From contig JAPNXP010000001.1 of assembly GCA_028753945.1 (NCBI GenBank), forward strand, positions 8,856,501-8,920,500: a stretch of DNA of 64,000 bases. The letters run 5' to 3'. Each line of letters begins with the position of its first letter. Positions within the stretch are counted from its first letter, which is position 1. The position numbers were made by a program, and so were the translations under genes. Origin of the DNA: Hexactinellida sp. DTS-2022 (Eukaryota > Porifera > Hexactinellida). Below the pieces are notes generated by a model. It saw only the letters and a program-made list of their open reading frames with translations. It was not told the DNA's origin and did no database searches. Shown here in pieces: positions 22,190 through 32,000 of the stretch.

Positions 22190-23341
22190 GGGGATACGGC
22201 ATCCCATACAACAAAGTATTTTAACTATAATATTATATAATACTAGCGTACAACGCTTGCTCGGTCGCTTCGACACCTCTAATTTCCACAGAGCAACCGC
22301 TTCACGGTTGTTCTGTGGTACTAATCTCAACAATTCTCGTAGATAGTGTGCATTGTTCTAGATACAATAATTACCTTCCATTATTAAGCACAATCTCATA
22401 CAGGCTCATAGCAAGGAAATTATTATTGGTGCGGCGAAGTGACGTCGAGTTATTGATCTCAGTTTGACTCAAAATGGTACCCGAATATTGATGCGGCTTT
22501 CTAAAATATTGTTGCAGTCAAGGCCACACCTGCCGCATCTGCTCCTGCAGGCAAGGCTGGATTCGGTTAACGGTTAGAGATTTTATTAACCAGTTAGCCG
22601 GTCTGTTGAATATCAGCAGAGTTATTGGGAAATTAATGTATAAAGTATTAAATCTTTTTGAATTTTATCAGAATATGTAGTCCAAAATCTATTTCTCATC
22701 ACCACTTATAAATTTTCTTAGAAAACATTGATTTAAATTTACCTAAAGCACGAAATGTATCAGTTATTATACTTATGCGGTTATACTATATACAGCTGAG
22801 CCTGAGCTGAGTCTTATTCTGTAGTATAATCAAAATTTATAAAGGATTTATAGTATTGAGTAGGATGGGCGGTTAACCAGTTAACCGTGGCGAGAAATCG
22901 AATTGTAACCGTAGCCTCATCGGTTAACCAACCCCACCCTTGTGCGAGCCTTTAGCTAATTGTATGATTTAATTCGACAGCAAATCTATAATTAAAATTC
23001 AGAATTTATCGGCGGCGTACGAATACTTTTGGTAGGGCACTGTACATAGTTCGGATAATAGAGGTTGCACACTTTTGAAAAGAAAAGCTCGAGAAAGTAT
23101 GAGAGTAATTAGATTTTGAACGAGAGTATTTGGTTTGAACAATAATAGGACAGTAAAGTAACGGTATCGACGAAGAATATGTTTGCTCCCCATCCTTGTC
23201 CTAGATGCGCCTTTGCAGCAGGCCCTGACTATGTATTTCAGCAGGGTCCCTGGGTTGAAATCCTGAGCCGGTCGGGCCCCAAGCCTCAGCCGCGCTAACC
23301 GGGGCCTGGCCCCGTCTGGCCCCTCCCTGGCTACGCCACTG
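21956..23341. mobile_element. hAT-type element with CAGTGGCGTAGCCAG ends (1386 bp)
   Basis: The left terminus is CAGTGGCGTAGCCAGACC; the right terminus is GGCTACGCCACTG. The flanks TAGTACAC (21948-21955) and TTGTACAC (23342-23349) agree in 7 of 8 bases. The interior contains an (AAT)n tract at 22152-22190, a 'gcaaccgcttcacggttg' hairpin and copy 2 of a dispersed repeat (22553-22680). No transposase was recognised. Confidence 0.75.
22152..22190. repeat. (AAT)n microsatellite
   Basis: About 13 perfect AAT/ATA units. Confidence 0.95.
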
Positions 23342-24019
23342 TTGTACACACATTAAATGTCATACTGTTGACAAAGAAATTACTTGAGGAGACACCTTAC
23401 AATAAATATTCCTACAATTAGTTTTTAACTTAGTCACTTTAAATTTGTGCCACCTGTGCCACAAGTGGAACATGGTAGGAATATGCAGGCCACTTTTGAA
23501 ATGTCGACGGCCCCAATTGCCCCAAACATTTACTTAGCATAACAAGCAATCAACCAAACTTGGAAAATTAATAAGTTAATAAGTCACATAAGATACTAAT
23601 CACAAAATCGGCCACTTAGATATAAAAATTCGCTACTCACAGTACTCAGTATTAGAATTTGTGTAAATTGTATTGATCCTTAATTAATAATGAATTATAA
23701 TAATAAACTACTATACTATAACGAAGGTTAGGTTAATTCGTATAAATAAATAATAATTAAATACGTGTATGAATGAAAAGGAAGAGCTTGGATGATCTTA
23801 ATTAACTGCTTAATAATAGCCTCTAATTACCACATCAACGATAAATAGCATATAGTGATTTCAATATCTAATAATAGACACCCATGAGGATTATATTAAA
23901 ATGGAAACGCGTTTGGCCTAGGCGAAACGCGTTTGGCGTCTTTTCTCAGGCGAAACGCGTTTGGCCTAGGCGAAACGCGTTTCGCCTGGAAACGCATTTG
24001 GCCTGCAACATATACACTT

Positions 24020-24140
24020 GTAGCCAACATAGTTCATAAAGTGCATATACACCGGTGTACATGCATGTACACCAACTTATCAGTGTACATGCATGTGCAC
24101 TGGTGTACATGCATGTACACCAAAAGTGCATATACACTGC
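24020..24140. repeat. GTGTACATGCATGTACAC palindrome cluster
   Basis: TACATGCATGTACACC words occur several times between two inverted 'gtgcatatacac' boxes. It adjoins the right end of the large foldback. Confidence 0.75.
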
Positions 24141-24364
24141 AACAGTAACACCTCAAATCTGAATGAGAACCTTCATGAGATGATTTGGAACTGGATTAGT
24201 AAAACAAAGCCGATAGAATTGAGTTTAATAAATTTAGGTTGTAGTTTAGCTATTATTCGTTTCAACGAAGGGCTAGCTGGGATTCAAAATATAATCAATA
24301 GTTTAGGATTAAACAGTTATATTTTAATAGATAGATTAGTAAAAATAGGTTTTAACTGATATAA

Positions 24365-24421
24365 CTGTCACTGGAAAATTGGTCCCGGATCAATTTTTCG
24401 GGGCCCAATTTTCCAGTGACA
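24365..24421. mobile_element. 57-bp hairpin MITE
   Basis: CTGTCACTGGAAAATTGGTC pairs with its complement ending CAGTGACAG, with a centre containing ATCAATTTTTCGG. It is a miniature relative of 15068-15614. Confidence 0.7.
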
Positions 24422-24454
24422 GGCTTATTCATAAATCGCCTAGGCTACTGTTCT

Positions 24455-24638
24455 CATAGTTGCATTATACGTGACGTATAACGTATATATGGTACCATTA
24501 TACGATAGGTGAAGTATAATGTCATCATACGTAACGTATAATCATCATACAACGTATAACGTATAACGATTTTAACGTATATATGGTCCATTATACGCTC
24601 CCCGAACGTATAACGTATAATCGTATAATGCATCTATG
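24455..24638. mobile_element. hAT-type MITE of CGTATAACGTATAA units (184 bp)
   Basis: Ends CATAGTTGCATTATACG / CGTATAATGCATCTATG. The flanks ACTGTTCT (24447-24454) and ACTATTCT (24639-24646) match in 7 of 8 bases. The interior is a minisatellite of self-complementary words (CGTATAACGTATA, TTATACGT). Confidence 0.82.
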
Positions 24639-24646
24639 ACTATTCT

Positions 24647-25057
24647 AGTAAATAAGGCAATAAACACAAACCTCAGAGGGACCAATTTTCCACAGAAGGA
24701 CCAAAATTTCCGTGACATAACTATGGATAGGATCGGAAAGAAATTTTTGAGAGTGCGAGTCGAACCTAAGATGTGCAGAGCAGAGAATACTAAGCGTAGA
24801 TGGTCCCTGGAACAGGCAAAGCGCTCCCGGAAGCGTGGGGCTACCTATAAGAGTGGGGCCTATTCCCAAATAACTAGTGTGCCACGGGATATGAACTTGA
24901 CATGTAAAATATGTGGAGGGAGCGAATACAGCAGGTAGTAGTATTGGTAGAGATATTAGTGTAAGTGTGGCCTGGTTATGTTGTGATATCTATGATGGCT
25001 GGCATCATAACATTGTTTGAGGAATATCAATGTTTTAATTAGAATATACTACTTCCA
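24647..25057. other. Intergenic, no confident feature
   Basis: A 100-codon frame (24636-24938) starts inside the upstream MITE and overlaps 'gggaccaattttcc' repeat words, so I do not call it a gene. The final 120 bases form the HINT3-like gene's 5' flank. Confidence 0.4.
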
Positions 25058-25534
25058 ATGGCTACAAGTGAGATTCCAGACCTAGACACTCCCCCAGTCC
25101 CTAGTGAACAGACTGTTAATGAAAGGTGCTTGTTCTGTAGAATCCTGAGTAGCACTTCTCCGGGAGATATCCTCCTCTCGGATGATCAGCTGTTCTGTAT
25201 CAGAGACATCCATCCCGCCTCTACTCACCACATTCTCGTCATTCCCAAGCAGCACCTCCTCAACTGCTCCCACCTCCGGAGAGACCAGCTCCCGCTCCTC
25301 TCCCAGATGGAACAGCTGGGGCTGCAGGCGCTCCAGAACTTGGGAGGGTCTGTCGATAGAAATGACGTCATCATGGGGTTTCACTGGCCCCCCTTCTGGA
25401 CACAGCCACACCTCCACTTGCACGTTATCTCTCCGAAGGCACAGATGGGTTGGTTTGGGAAGTTGGCATTCTGGCCTGGGACCTACTGGTTTGTTACTTC
25501 TCAGTGGGTGCGGGAGAGATTGGAGAAGTTATAA
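25058..25534 (+). CDS. HINT3: Histidine triad nucleotide-binding protein 3-like (adenosine phosphoramidase)
   Basis: Single exon, 158 aa, close to the length of vertebrate HINT3. The HIT fold is evident: a CxxC pair at residues 24-27 (CLFC), the substrate-loop segment H-H-I-L-V-I-P-K around 57-64, and the catalytic histidine triad HLHLHV with H118, H120 and H122. The HINT3/aprataxin-like region MGFHWPPF is also present. Family members hydrolyse AMP-lysine, AMP-NH2 and related phosphoramidates through the middle histidine. The C-terminal W-F-V/I-T segment matches HINT3 rather than HINT1/2. The ATG at 25058 is the first in frame, with the context 'cttccaatgg'. It is the first of four consecutive plus-strand genes. 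Confidence 0.9.
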   Translation: MATSEIPDLDTPPVPSEQTVNERCLFCRILSSTSPGDILLSDDQLFCIRDIHPASTHHILVIPKQHLLNCSHLRRDQLPLLSQMEQLGLQALQNLGGSVDRNDVIMGFHWPPFWTQPHLHLHVISPKAQMGWFGKLAFWPGTYWFVTSQWVRERLEKL

Positions 25535-26084
25535 CTGAGTTTATTGTATTATTGTATTGTGGGCACTGTCCTACAAATTTTGATAAATTTGATCTTTGAA
25601 ACCAAGATGAAATTTTAGACTTCAACTCTGCTTGCTAATTACAAAATACACTCTGTTTTTCTTAGTTTGTTTTGAATCTCTAAAATACAGTCAGGTCAGG
25701 TCTGCTTATTGTGAAGCTATGGTACTTTAGAGTTTAATTGTATCACATGTTTCAATTTTTTTCCTGTGCGGTTTGGAGTCCTCATTTATTCAAAAAGCTG
25801 TTAGAATTCAGCAATAACTAATTTTTGGAAGAAATTAGAATCCGCTCTAAGATGTGGTCAAATTAATTAAGAATAATTGTTCTCGAATTCATTCAATATT
25901 TGACCTAATAAGGTTATGAACTATGTAGTCTGTATTCCTGTTTGGTTTATCCTACCATTGAATGTGCTATATAGGAATTTAGTTTGAGAGAATAATGCAA
26001 TGGATTATAATCAGTTACGTAATAGCTCTAACCTTATTATCTGGATAATTATCACAGAACTAGAGGCACTGTGAGTGATGAGAG
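25535..26084. other. Intergenic, nothing seen
   Basis: AT-rich spacer between the HINT3-like and METTL22-like genes; no repeats with defined ends. Confidence 0.6.
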
Positions 26085-27041
26085 ATGTCAGTTAATACTC
26101 CTGATGGTGCTGCTGCGGATGACAGTGTAAGCTCAGAAGTGCACTCAGCTGGAGTGTCGGATAACAAAACAAGATTCCTCATCAACCTGCCCAGCTCGGA
26201 CTATCTGCATCCTAACGCGGATGTGTCCGGGACAGCAGACAGAGACGGAGACGGAGATCTGGTGTGTAGGAGGAGAGAGGCCCGATTCAACTTAGCTGTC
26301 ACGGTATCTCACACGAGCAGCTCTCCCCTGTCCCTAGCAGGCCTGCAGGTCTGGACCGGCAGTCTCCTCATGTGCGACTATCTGCTGGGGAGCCCTCTCT
26401 CCGTGCGGGGACGCGTGGTGCTGGAGCTGGGGTCAGGGACCGGTCTCACCGCTATAGTGGCGGCGCACCTCGCCTCCCTCGTATTCGCCACTGACTGCTC
26501 AGCCCCCGTGCTGCGGCAATGCAGAGCTAACGTACAATGCAACTTTCCCCGTGCCCTCCCGGGGACAGAGAGGGTGCATGTGGGTGTGCTGGACTGGAAG
26601 AGAGGACTGAATCCAGATTTGGAGAGGGACAGCTCTCTTAGAGAATTCATTTTCAACGCTCACCAGCTGGAGCTGCTCGCGAAGAGTGACGTCATCCTAG
26701 CGTGCGATACGATCTATGACGTAGAAGGTGTCGAGCACTTTATCTGCTGTGTGCGTCAGCTGGTCTCAGAGAGGCTGTGTTCTCGGAGAATCCGTCTGTA
26801 CCTGAGCTTAGAGCGGAGAGTTAACTTCTCTCTCTCCTCCCTCTCCGCGGGCTGCGAGCCGTATGAACAGCTGTTCGCGGGACTGGAAAAGTTACGGGTC
26901 AAACTGTCTCTCTCTAACGTAGCTGTTTGCTGGGAGAGAGCTCCGTTGGAGCACAAACAGAGAATAGAGTATGAGAGAAGCGACTTCTTGGAGCTGTGGA
27001 TAGTACACTTTGAGAAGCTATCTGTATTTCATTCTAATTAA
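26085..27041 (+). CDS. METTL22: METTL22-like class I protein-lysine methyltransferase
   Basis: Single exon, 318 aa. A low-complexity N-terminus (1-75) precedes a Rossmann-type methyltransferase domain of the MTase-16 family. This has the substrate-side QVWTG motif (88-92), SAM-binding motif I LELGSGTGL (113-121), and the acidic/aromatic motif CDTIYD (207-212) in place of the usual A/D-E/T-V/I-Y/F-Y-D. The LSLERRVNF segment corresponds to 'LSVEKRLNF' in METTL22, and the C-terminal 'LELWIVHFE' also fits that family better than METTL21 or METTL18. METTL22 in vertebrates methylates a lysine of the DNA-damage protein KIN17; whether this protein does so is inference. It lies 72 bp upstream of the ABHD13-like gene on the same strand. 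Confidence 0.85.
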   Translation: MSVNTPDGAAADDSVSSEVHSAGVSDNKTRFLINLPSSDYLHPNADVSGTADRDGDGDLVCRRREARFNLAVTVSHTSSSPLSLAGLQVWTGSLLMCDYLLGSPLSVRGRVVLELGSGTGLTAIVAAHLASLVFATDCSAPVLRQCRANVQCNFPRALPGTERVHVGVLDWKRGLNPDLERDSSLREFIFNAHQLELLAKSDVILACDTIYDVEGVEHFICCVRQLVSERLCSRRIRLYLSLERRVNFSLSSLSAGCEPYEQLFAGLEKLRVKLSLSNVAVCWERAPLEHKQRIEYERSDFLELWIVHFEKLSVFHSN

Positions 27042-27113
27042 CTGATCATCTTTTAATTAAGTATTTGCTATAACCTAATTAATCGAGCTCCTGCTTACAT
27101 TCCTATTCCCAGA
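27042..27113 (+). promoter_or_regulatory. 72-bp METTL22-ABHD13 intergenic gap with acceptor-like end
   Basis: The spacer is very short. Just before the ABHD13-like ATG it holds a pyrimidine-rich stretch ending TTCCTATTCCCAG|A. This looks like a 3' splice site and could serve a 5'UTR intron or spliced-leader trans-splicing of a polycistronic transcript. No AATAAA is seen in the gap. Confidence 0.4.
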
Positions 27114-28145
27114 ATGCATTTGCTTAGAGACCTCACAGGAAACCGCTCTCTCTCCTCTCTCCCCATCTCGCAGCTCCCGCAGACCCACTCCCTGCTGCAC
27201 TACCTCTCGCAGGGGTGGAGGGGATGCAGTCTCGCGGTGCTCACCTGCGTGCTCCTCTACTGGACGCAGGGCGGCTGGTTCTTCTTCCTGCTGCTCGTAT
27301 TCATGCTAGTGGGCGTTGTATACCAGATTCAGGACAACCTGCTCTTCTACCCGGAGGAGCCCGAGACCTCCCGTCTCTTCATAATGCGTCCCACCACCTA
27401 CAGCCTGCCCTTCGAGGACCTGAGCATCCCCACGCGGGACGGACTGCTCATAAACGCGTACTTCATGCCTCAGCCCGCTCCGCTCTGCTCGCAGATGCAC
27501 ACCATAGTCCTGTTCCACGGGAACGCAGGGAACATCGGACACCGCCTGGCCAACGTGCAGGGGCTCTACAACCAGGTTAAGTGCAACGTGCTCCTGGTGG
27601 AGTACAGGGGGTACGGCCGCAGTCAGGGGTACCCCTACGAACAGGGGTTCTATCTGGACAGCCAGGCGGCTCTAGACTACCTGGTGGAGAGGAGGGACAT
27701 CGACAATCAGAAGATCGTGCTCTTCGGGAGGTCTCTGGGAGGGGCGGTGGCGATAGACCTGGCCACCCAGCCTCAGTACCGCGGTAACGTAGCTGGGGTT
27801 ATCGTGGAGAACACATTCACGAGCATAATGGACATCAGCGCCATGCTATTCTCGCCCCTGCACTACATCCCTAGGATTCTATTCAAGAACAAGTTTGAGA
27901 GCCTAGTCAAGATAGACCGAGTGCACGCCCCCTTCCTGTTCCTCTCTGGGCAGTCCGACACCCTGATCCCCCCGGCCATGATGAACACCCTGTTCCACTC
28001 CTGCCCCTCGGAGCACAAGTTCCTGAAGCAGTTCCCCAGCGGCACACACAACACGACCTGGCAGTGCCCCGGCTACTACCAGGCCGTGAGCAGCTTCTTG
28101 ATGGAGCTCAGCCAGATACGGAGAGCACACACGGGGCAAACTTAA
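27114..28145 (+). CDS. ABHD13: ABHD13-like membrane-anchored alpha/beta hydrolase
   Basis: Single exon, 343 aa (human ABHD13 is of nearly equal length). A hydrophobic segment at about 39-71 is the membrane anchor, followed by the family signature QDNLLFYPEEP. The hydrolase fold carries the oxyanion-region HGNAGN (135-140), the nucleophile elbow GRSLGG with Ser207, an acid in GQSDTLIPP (Asp282) and His312 in SGTHN. A complete Ser-Asp-His triad is therefore present. ABHD13 is reported as a type II membrane protein acting as a lipid/thioester hydrolase; the substrate here is unknown. The start is the first in-frame ATG after an acceptor-like CCCAG. Confidence 0.92.
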   Translation: MHLLRDLTGNRSLSSLPISQLPQTHSLLHYLSQGWRGCSLAVLTCVLLYWTQGGWFFFLLLVFMLVGVVYQIQDNLLFYPEEPETSRLFIMRPTTYSLPFEDLSIPTRDGLLINAYFMPQPAPLCSQMHTIVLFHGNAGNIGHRLANVQGLYNQVKCNVLLVEYRGYGRSQGYPYEQGFYLDSQAALDYLVERRDIDNQKIVLFGRSLGGAVAIDLATQPQYRGNVAGVIVENTFTSIMDISAMLFSPLHYIPRILFKNKFESLVKIDRVHAPFLFLSGQSDTLIPPAMMNTLFHSCPSEHKFLKQFPSGTHNTTWQCPGYYQAVSSFLMELSQIRRAHTGQT

Positions 28146-29038
28146 ACTGACGTCACAACTCGCAATGAATACGCTCAGTGCACGGATTCAGGACCCGTTG
28201 GGAGTCGCGAATTTATTTCTTCAAATTTAGAAGTCTTAATGCTTCTATATAGACTTGCGTATCTCCTTATAGTCTGTCATTATCCTATTTCGAAAGTCAA
28301 TTATAAATTTGTAGATATTATTTAATGAATACTATTTAATTAAATAAGAATAAGTTCTGCCAGTAACGGGTCAGCTAGCTATTGACAATAAATATTATTT
28401 TGCCTTCTAGTCACATAAAATGTTTGACTAAAGGTAGTCGATTTGTTTTGTTATCAATTGGAATTACAACTAATTTTCTCTTTACTTTAAACTTCTCATA
28501 TGTTCTTAAATCTTTTGAGGTCACAAATATACATATTTAAAATACCCCTTTGTGCCTCATATTCTCATTATTGTAAAAAGCTGTGTCTTAGCTATGAATA
28601 TTTTGTTTTTCATTCATCTTACTATTAACAAAGGAAATTATATTTTATAGATACACGCATACACTCTAACTTACTTGGAGATATACAATCAATTTTAAAC
28701 CACTCTATTGGGGTCACAAATTGGATTTAATTAATTAATTATTAATAAGTCTTACATATTCAATTTTCACCCGAAACCTACTGTACTTACCAATCTATAT
28801 GCATTTGGTATAATAATTCTAGGGTACATTCTACTATCATAGTTATGCGGAGTTCTCATAACAAATCGTCATATTAATATTGTAATGACAAGAGAAAATG
28901 CTACATCCAGAACAGGTGTAACATGAAAAGTTTGAGAAACATGCTAAACAATATTGGATAATATCAAGCATTTATACCATTGTTATCGGATGAGCTGAGA
29001 AACGAGTAACTAGTGTTTATGGTTAGCTGTAGAATATT
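28146..29038. other. Intergenic, nothing seen
   Basis: AT-rich spacer between ABHD13-like and MYO10. It includes the MYO10 5' flank, where an AG precedes the start ('gctgtag|aatattatg'). No repeat ends or ORFs of interest. Confidence 0.6.
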
Positions 29039-32000
29039 ATGTCATTTTTCTGGAAGGAGGATACCTGGCACTGGCTGAGGGACAGAGAGTTCGGTTGGAT
29101 TCCGGTCCAGGTGGTCACGGTTTCGCGAGGCAGCATCAAGTTCTACTCCCCATTCAGACCTGCCTTGCGCGGAGACGAGCTGCTGTTCCACCAGCAAGAC
29201 CTCACGCACGAGCTGACCTACCCGCTGTCCGAGGGGGCCCTGGGCGGCCTGGACGACATGTCCTCCATCTCGGACCTGCACGAGCCGGCCATCCTGCACA
29301 ACCTGGATCTGCGGTACCGACAGGAGCTCATATACACCAGCATAGGCTCAATCCTGTGCGCAGTCAACCCCTACCACCACGTGCCCGGGGTATACGAGTC
29401 GGAGCAGATGGCGGCCTACAAGGGCACGCGCCTGGGAGAGAGGCCGCCGCACATCTACGCCATCGCTAACGAGGCGTACGGAGCTCTCTGGAGGATGGAC
29501 AAGAACCAGTGTCTGCTGATCAGCGGGGAGAGCGGCGCCGGGAAGACGGAGAGTACAAAGTTCATTCTCAGCTTTCTAACCTTTCTCAGTCAGGGCGCCA
29601 ACAGCAGCGGAGCCAGCGCCAAAGTGGAGGTGAGCCCAGCTGTTACTACAGGCGTATAGCAAGTCCATTCCAACTTACACTTAGTTTCAGATCCCCGCAT
29701 TAGTTGGGAGGTTCCATAGTTTCAGGATTATTCAGGAATGTACACTCTTGTTACTGACTCCCTGGTTATCTAATTGAGTAGTGACTAATTAGATTACATT
29801 CGGTCACAGGTGAGGGAAGTCTAAAGTCTAAGTATTAAGTTGTGAGAATAGTCAGTGTTACTAAGTGCAAGTTTGGATGTCCTTAGTATGTAGCATTAAC
29901 CTGTGCATTGTGTAGGCAGCCATACAGCAGAGCAGCCCTGTGCTGGAGGCGTTCGGGAATGCAAAGACTATCCACAACGACAACAGCTCCAGATTCGGGA
30001 AGTACATCCAGCTGCACTTCAGCCAGGAGTCCGGCAACATGGTGGGCGGCTACATCACTGACTACCTGCTGGAGAAGAACCGCGTGTCCAAGCAGAACCC
30101 CGGGGAGCGGAACTTCCACATATTCTACGAGTTCCTGCGGGGGTGCGAGGAGGAGGAGCGGGAGCGGTTCCACCTGGGGGACGGGGACAGCAGCCACTTC
30201 TACTACCTCAGTCAGGGCGGAGGCAACTCCTCTAAGGTGCCGGGGAAGAGCGATGCGGAGGACTTTAAGTCTGTCCTGGAGGGTCTGAAGGTTATACACG
30301 TGCCTAAGTCAGAAGTGCAGGACCTGCTAAGTAAGATTAACTATTAATCCTGCTAACCACAGTGTTAGTTGTTAATCTGTGTATTCTCAGCCGTCATAGC
30401 AGCCATTCTGCACCTCGGGAATGTGAAGTTCTTCACTTCCGGTGGCGCGCAGGTCTCCAACCCCGAGGCGGTGTCTCTGACAGCCAGTCTGCTCGGCGTC
30501 AACGAGAAGGACCTCTCGGGTGCCCTCACACACAAGTTCCGCCTGCTCCGGGGCGAGGAGATCAGCACGCCCCTCACCGTCTCTCAGGCGGAGGACTCGC
30601 GGGACAGCGTCGCTATGGCTCTCTACTCCACCACCTTCAAATGGATAAACAGCAAGATCAACCAGCGGATCTCTAAGAAGCCCCAGCAGCAGACTAAGGT
30701 AACACCCGTACACTCTCAGTCGCATAGCTAATGTACTGTGGAACCTAGTTAATACGAACACCAACGGACGGTAAAAATTAGTTCGCTTTATCCGGAGTTC
30801 ATATTTTCCCGGAGTAATACCCATTGAATAGCCATTGAGGGATCTGATTTTTGGAACTGTTTGTTTGTCTTATCCGGAATTCATATTAGCCGTGTTCCTA
30901 CTAACGAGGTTCTACTGTACTGCCTTAGGTGCTGTCGATTGGCGTGCTGGACATATTCGGGTTCGAGCGGTTCGGACAGAACCACTTCGAGCAGTTCAAC
31001 ATAAACTACGCGAACGAGAAGCTGCAGGAGTACTTCAACAAGCACATCTTCTCGCTGGAGCAGCACGAGTACAGCAAGGAGGGCATCCCCTGGGTGGACA
31101 TAGAGTGGCAGGACAACAGCGAGTGTCTGGACCTCATCGAGCAGCGACTGGGCGTGGTGTCGCTTATGAACGAGGAGAGCAACCTCCCCAACGGACAGGA
31201 CTGCACCCTGGCAGAGAAGCTGCACTCCTCCAACGCGCACAACGCCTTCTACATCCGCGTGAAGCTGAACCTGCTGCAGTTCGGCATCCGCCACTACGCG
31301 GGGGAGGTGGTGTACGAGATACGCGGCATGGTGGAGAAGAACCGGGACCTGTTCCGGGAGGACCTGCACAAGCTCATGAAGAGCAGCTCCTCGGAGTTCG
31401 TGTACGAGCGCTTCATAGAGTACGGGGCTGACCACGGACAGGGCGCAGGGAATGCTAAGAAACGCAGCTTCAGACAACAGGCGAGTTTATAGGCGATCCC
31501 TATGTTATATGAGTACACTGCGATAGTATACACCCGGTATAGCTCGTCACATTCAGTTATAAGGTGAGATTTAATTTGTCATTGTAACTAATTAATGCCA
31601 TTGTGTCAACATTATGATACATATCTTAATTTAGTCTACGCAGCAATTCTTATTGAGTGGTTGGATGGATTAGTTTAATCTTGTATAATACACCGAATAA
31701 TCGATTCACCAATCGTGTCCGGTTAATACCTCGCACCTAATGTGTACCACTTTGTACTTAGTTATGATATGCATTCATTGATTTTGGAAATACGTCGACT
31801 ATTTAAGTCCGAATATCGAATAATATAAAGAATATTGCCAATCTATAGAAGGGGTCGTTCAAACGTTACGTAACGCTTCCAAGGGAGAGGGGTCAACTAA
31901 TGTGTGACAGATAAAAGCGGTCAAAAGCGTAACTTATGGGGGGGTGCCTGGGGTGTCTATTTTCCTGGAATTATGTGTTACATATTGTTTGAACAGGCCC

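Larger units (their letters stand above)
20318..24009. mobile_element. Large foldback element with 0.41-kb arms (3.7 kb)
   Basis: The left arm (about 20318-20735) and right arm (about 23592-24009) are near-perfect inverted repeats. Outer ends are TTGCAGGCCAAATGCGTTTC / GAAACGCATTTGGCCTGCAA. Next to them are clustered AAACGCGTTT palindromes around GCCTAGGC. The 2.9-kb interior holds a further MITE, a hAT element and a microsatellite; no transposase frame is visible. I could not define a target duplication. Confidence 0.82.

Noticed and set aside
24636-24938. 100-codon plus-strand ORF with a CKIC-GG motif
   Set aside because: It begins within a MITE and runs over repeat words; no family recognised and too little to support a gene.
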